Shown here piece by piece: positions 62,846 through 64,000 of a stretch of 64,000 nt of DNA. Position 1 is the stretch's first letter. The number at the start of each line of letters is the position of its first letter. The notes beneath the pieces were generated by a model. It was not told the origin of the DNA. It saw only the letters and a list, made by a program, of their open reading frames with translations, and searched no databases. Origin of the DNA: Methylophilaceae bacterium (lineage in GTDB: Bacteria; Pseudomonadota; Gammaproteobacteria; Burkholderiales; Methylophilaceae); assembly GCA_013141125.1 (NCBI GenBank), contig JABFRO010000002.1:310001-374000 (forward strand). The letters are read 5' to 3'. A program made the position numbers and the translations under genes.

Positions 62846-63538
62846 TTAAGGCACTTCAGCAAAGCGCATACGTGATTGAATAATGCGCGTTTTTCTGGAT
62901 AAACCACGCGCTGATTGGTGCGCATCGTAATACCTGGGGTTGGGAATCATGGCAGCCAGTTTGGAGGCTTGTGCGCTTGATAAGCCAGCGGCGCTGGTTT
63001 TGTAGTAGTGTCTGGCGGCGGCTTCCGCACCAAATACCCCATTTCCCCACTCGATAACATTGAGATAAATTTCCAAAATTCGGCGTTTACTGAGCATGTT
63101 TTCCAGCATCAAGGTAATCGCCGCTTCTTCCAGTTTGCGCCAAGGCGTGCGCTTGGTGGAAAGAAACAGATTTTTCGCCAGCTGCTGGCTGATGGTGGAG
63201 CCGCCTGCCACGATTTTGCCTTTTTTCAGGTTTTTCTCGTAGGCCTTTTGTATGCCTTCCCAATCAAAACCTTCATGATCGACAAATTTGGCATCTTCAG
63301 AAGCAACGACCGCGCGCTTGAGATTAATCGAAATCTGCTGGTAGGCCACCCATTTGTGCCTTAATTCGGCATCCGGGTTGTTTTCCTGCAATACGGCTAA
63401 CTGATCTTCCATAAAGGCGCTGGTGGAAGGGTTGTGATTAACCCACCAACAGATATGCAGAAAAATCCATAGCTGATACAGCACGATCAATAAAATCAGC
63501 GCCAGCAGGCCGCGTGTTATCCATTGTTTGATACTCAT
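62846..63538 (-). CDS. mtgA: Monofunctional peptidoglycan glycosyltransferase
   Basis: A 230-aa inner-membrane GT51 enzyme that polymerises lipid II glycan strands without a transpeptidase domain. One N-terminal membrane helix (about 8-27) precedes the catalytic SEDAKFVDHEGFDWEGIQKA motif (Glu), then KGKIVAGGSTISQQLAKNLFLS and RTPWRKLEEAAITLMLENMLSKRRILEIYLNVIEWG. The length is normal. Its ATG overlaps the aroE stop (4 nt), so the two genes are coupled. Confidence 0.95.
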   Translation of the reverse strand: MSIKQWITRGLLALILLIVLYQLWIFLHICWWVNHNPSTSAFMEDQLAVLQENNPDAELRHKWVAYQQISINLKRAVVASEDAKFVDHEGFDWEGIQKAYEKNLKKGKIVAGGSTISQQLAKNLFLSTKRTPWRKLEEAAITLMLENMLSKRRILEIYLNVIEWGNGVFGAEAAARHYYKTSAAGLSSAQASKLAAMIPNPRYYDAHQSARGLSRKTRIIQSRMRFAEVP

Positions 63539-64000
63539 GATTGAAATTGCTCAATAACCGGAGCGGTTTGTGGACGCACCTTGCGCCATAGATAAAACGA
63601 TTCGGCTGCCTGTTCAATCAACATGCCCAGGCCGTCCGCGATCCTGCCAGCACCATGGCTACGTGCAAACGCCATAAACGGTGTTTCGCGGCCATACAGC
63701 ATTTCGTAAGCCAGGGCATCCTTGGCGAAAATATCGCCAGGCAATGGTAACTGCGTATCCGTTAAACCCGTAGAAGTGGCGTTAATAACAATATCAAATG
63801 ATTGTCCCTGCAAGCTGTCAAAAGTAGATGTGCTGGTCAAGGTGTGTTGCCCAAACTTTTCCGACTCGATTTTTCTTTGCATATTGAGGGCTTTTTCCAG
63901 GCTTCTGTTAGCAATGACTAGCTGCGCAGGCTGTTCTGCAAGAATCGGCAGTAACACTCCCTCAGCCGCGCCGCCTGCGCCAAGTAACAGTACGCGTTTT
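63535..64000 (-). CDS. aroE: Shikimate dehydrogenase (5' partial)
   Basis: NADPH-dependent reduction of 3-dehydroshikimate to shikimate, aromatic amino acid pathway. The frame is open to the right edge and reads KRVLLLGAGGAAEGVLLPIL (the Rossmann loop), then LVIANRS, INATSTGLTD and the C-terminal DGLGMLIEQAAESFYLW. The substrate-binding N-terminal domain is outside the window. Overlaps mtgA by 4 nt. The shared aroE-mtgA order is common in Betaproteobacteria. Confidence 0.95.
   Translation of the reverse strand, partial: KRVLLLGAGGAAEGVLLPILAEQPAQLVIANRSLEKALNMQRKIESEKFGQHTLTSTSTFDSLQGQSFDIVINATSTGLTDTQLPLPGDIFAKDALAYEMLYGRETPFMAFARSHGAGRIADGLGMLIEQAAESFYLWRKVRPQTAPVIEQFQS

Overview
The window looks like a chromosomal segment from a betaproteobacterium, most likely of the Nitrosomonadales (Gallionellaceae/Sulfuricellaceae-like). 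Reasons: the gene orders def-fmt-htpX-rsmB-DUF4390-ntrY-ntrX, lysM-dprA-smg and metK/ahcY/PF04020/metF are typical of Betaproteobacteria; rpoH has a CIRCE operator; ahcY has an S-adenosylhomocysteine riboswitch; and a type I-like sulfide:quinone oxidoreductase plus a small c551-type cytochrome suggest use of reduced sulfur. A genus cannot be named from the sequence alone.

Layout. 1-12144 (+): an MSHA-type (type IV-like) pilus biogenesis operon, mshM-L-N-E-G followed by a PilM/PilN-like fusion, PilO-like and PilP-like proteins and two prepilins, mostly with overlapping start/stop codons. 12145-19000: an accessory island with five recognisable toxin-antitoxin-type modules (FitAB, BrnTA, RHH/YafQ, RelBE-like, DinJ/YafQ-like), one RHH plus two-TM-protein pair of unknown function, one small coiled-coil membrane protein and a large porin. 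The island is studded with two repeat families and four near-identical terminator hairpins that punctuate the modules. 19002-31000: tusA-like gene, valS, nfeD/qmcA pair, ogt, then (minus strand) def, fmt, htpX, rsmB, DUF4390, and an NtrY/NtrX-type two-component pair whose NtrX has a ruined ATPase domain. 32224-35048 (+): LysM protein, dprA, smg. 35182-40382 (-): HAD phosphatase, EamA transporter, leuA with a Leu-Leu-Leu leader peptide, c-type cytochrome, sqr.

40458-46779: an RND efflux operon (adaptor, pump, DUF2892, TolC-like) divergent from a cysteine-rich ArsR-family regulator, with a palindromic operator lying exactly on the pump promoter. 46887-54800: CIRCE-rpoH (+), then minus-strand ppx, metF, PF04020 membrane protein, ahcY with its SAH riboswitch, an HD-GYP protein and metK, i.e. 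the methyl cycle. 55026-60330 (+): a secreted ATP-dependent DNA ligase (LigE-like), a SWIM/SNF2 helicase, dodecin and a Yip1 protein. 60331-60864 holds a degraded gene remnant. 60865-62785 (+): ferritin-like protein and hpnB-like glycosyltransferase. 62846-64000 (-): mtgA and the 3' part of aroE.

Two themes connect loci: c-di-GMP (an MshEN-type motif in the pilus ATPase and an HD-GYP protein in the methyl-cycle cluster) and DNA uptake/processing (pilus, DprA, periplasmic ligase). No rRNA, tRNA, CRISPR array, integrase or transposase gene was seen.
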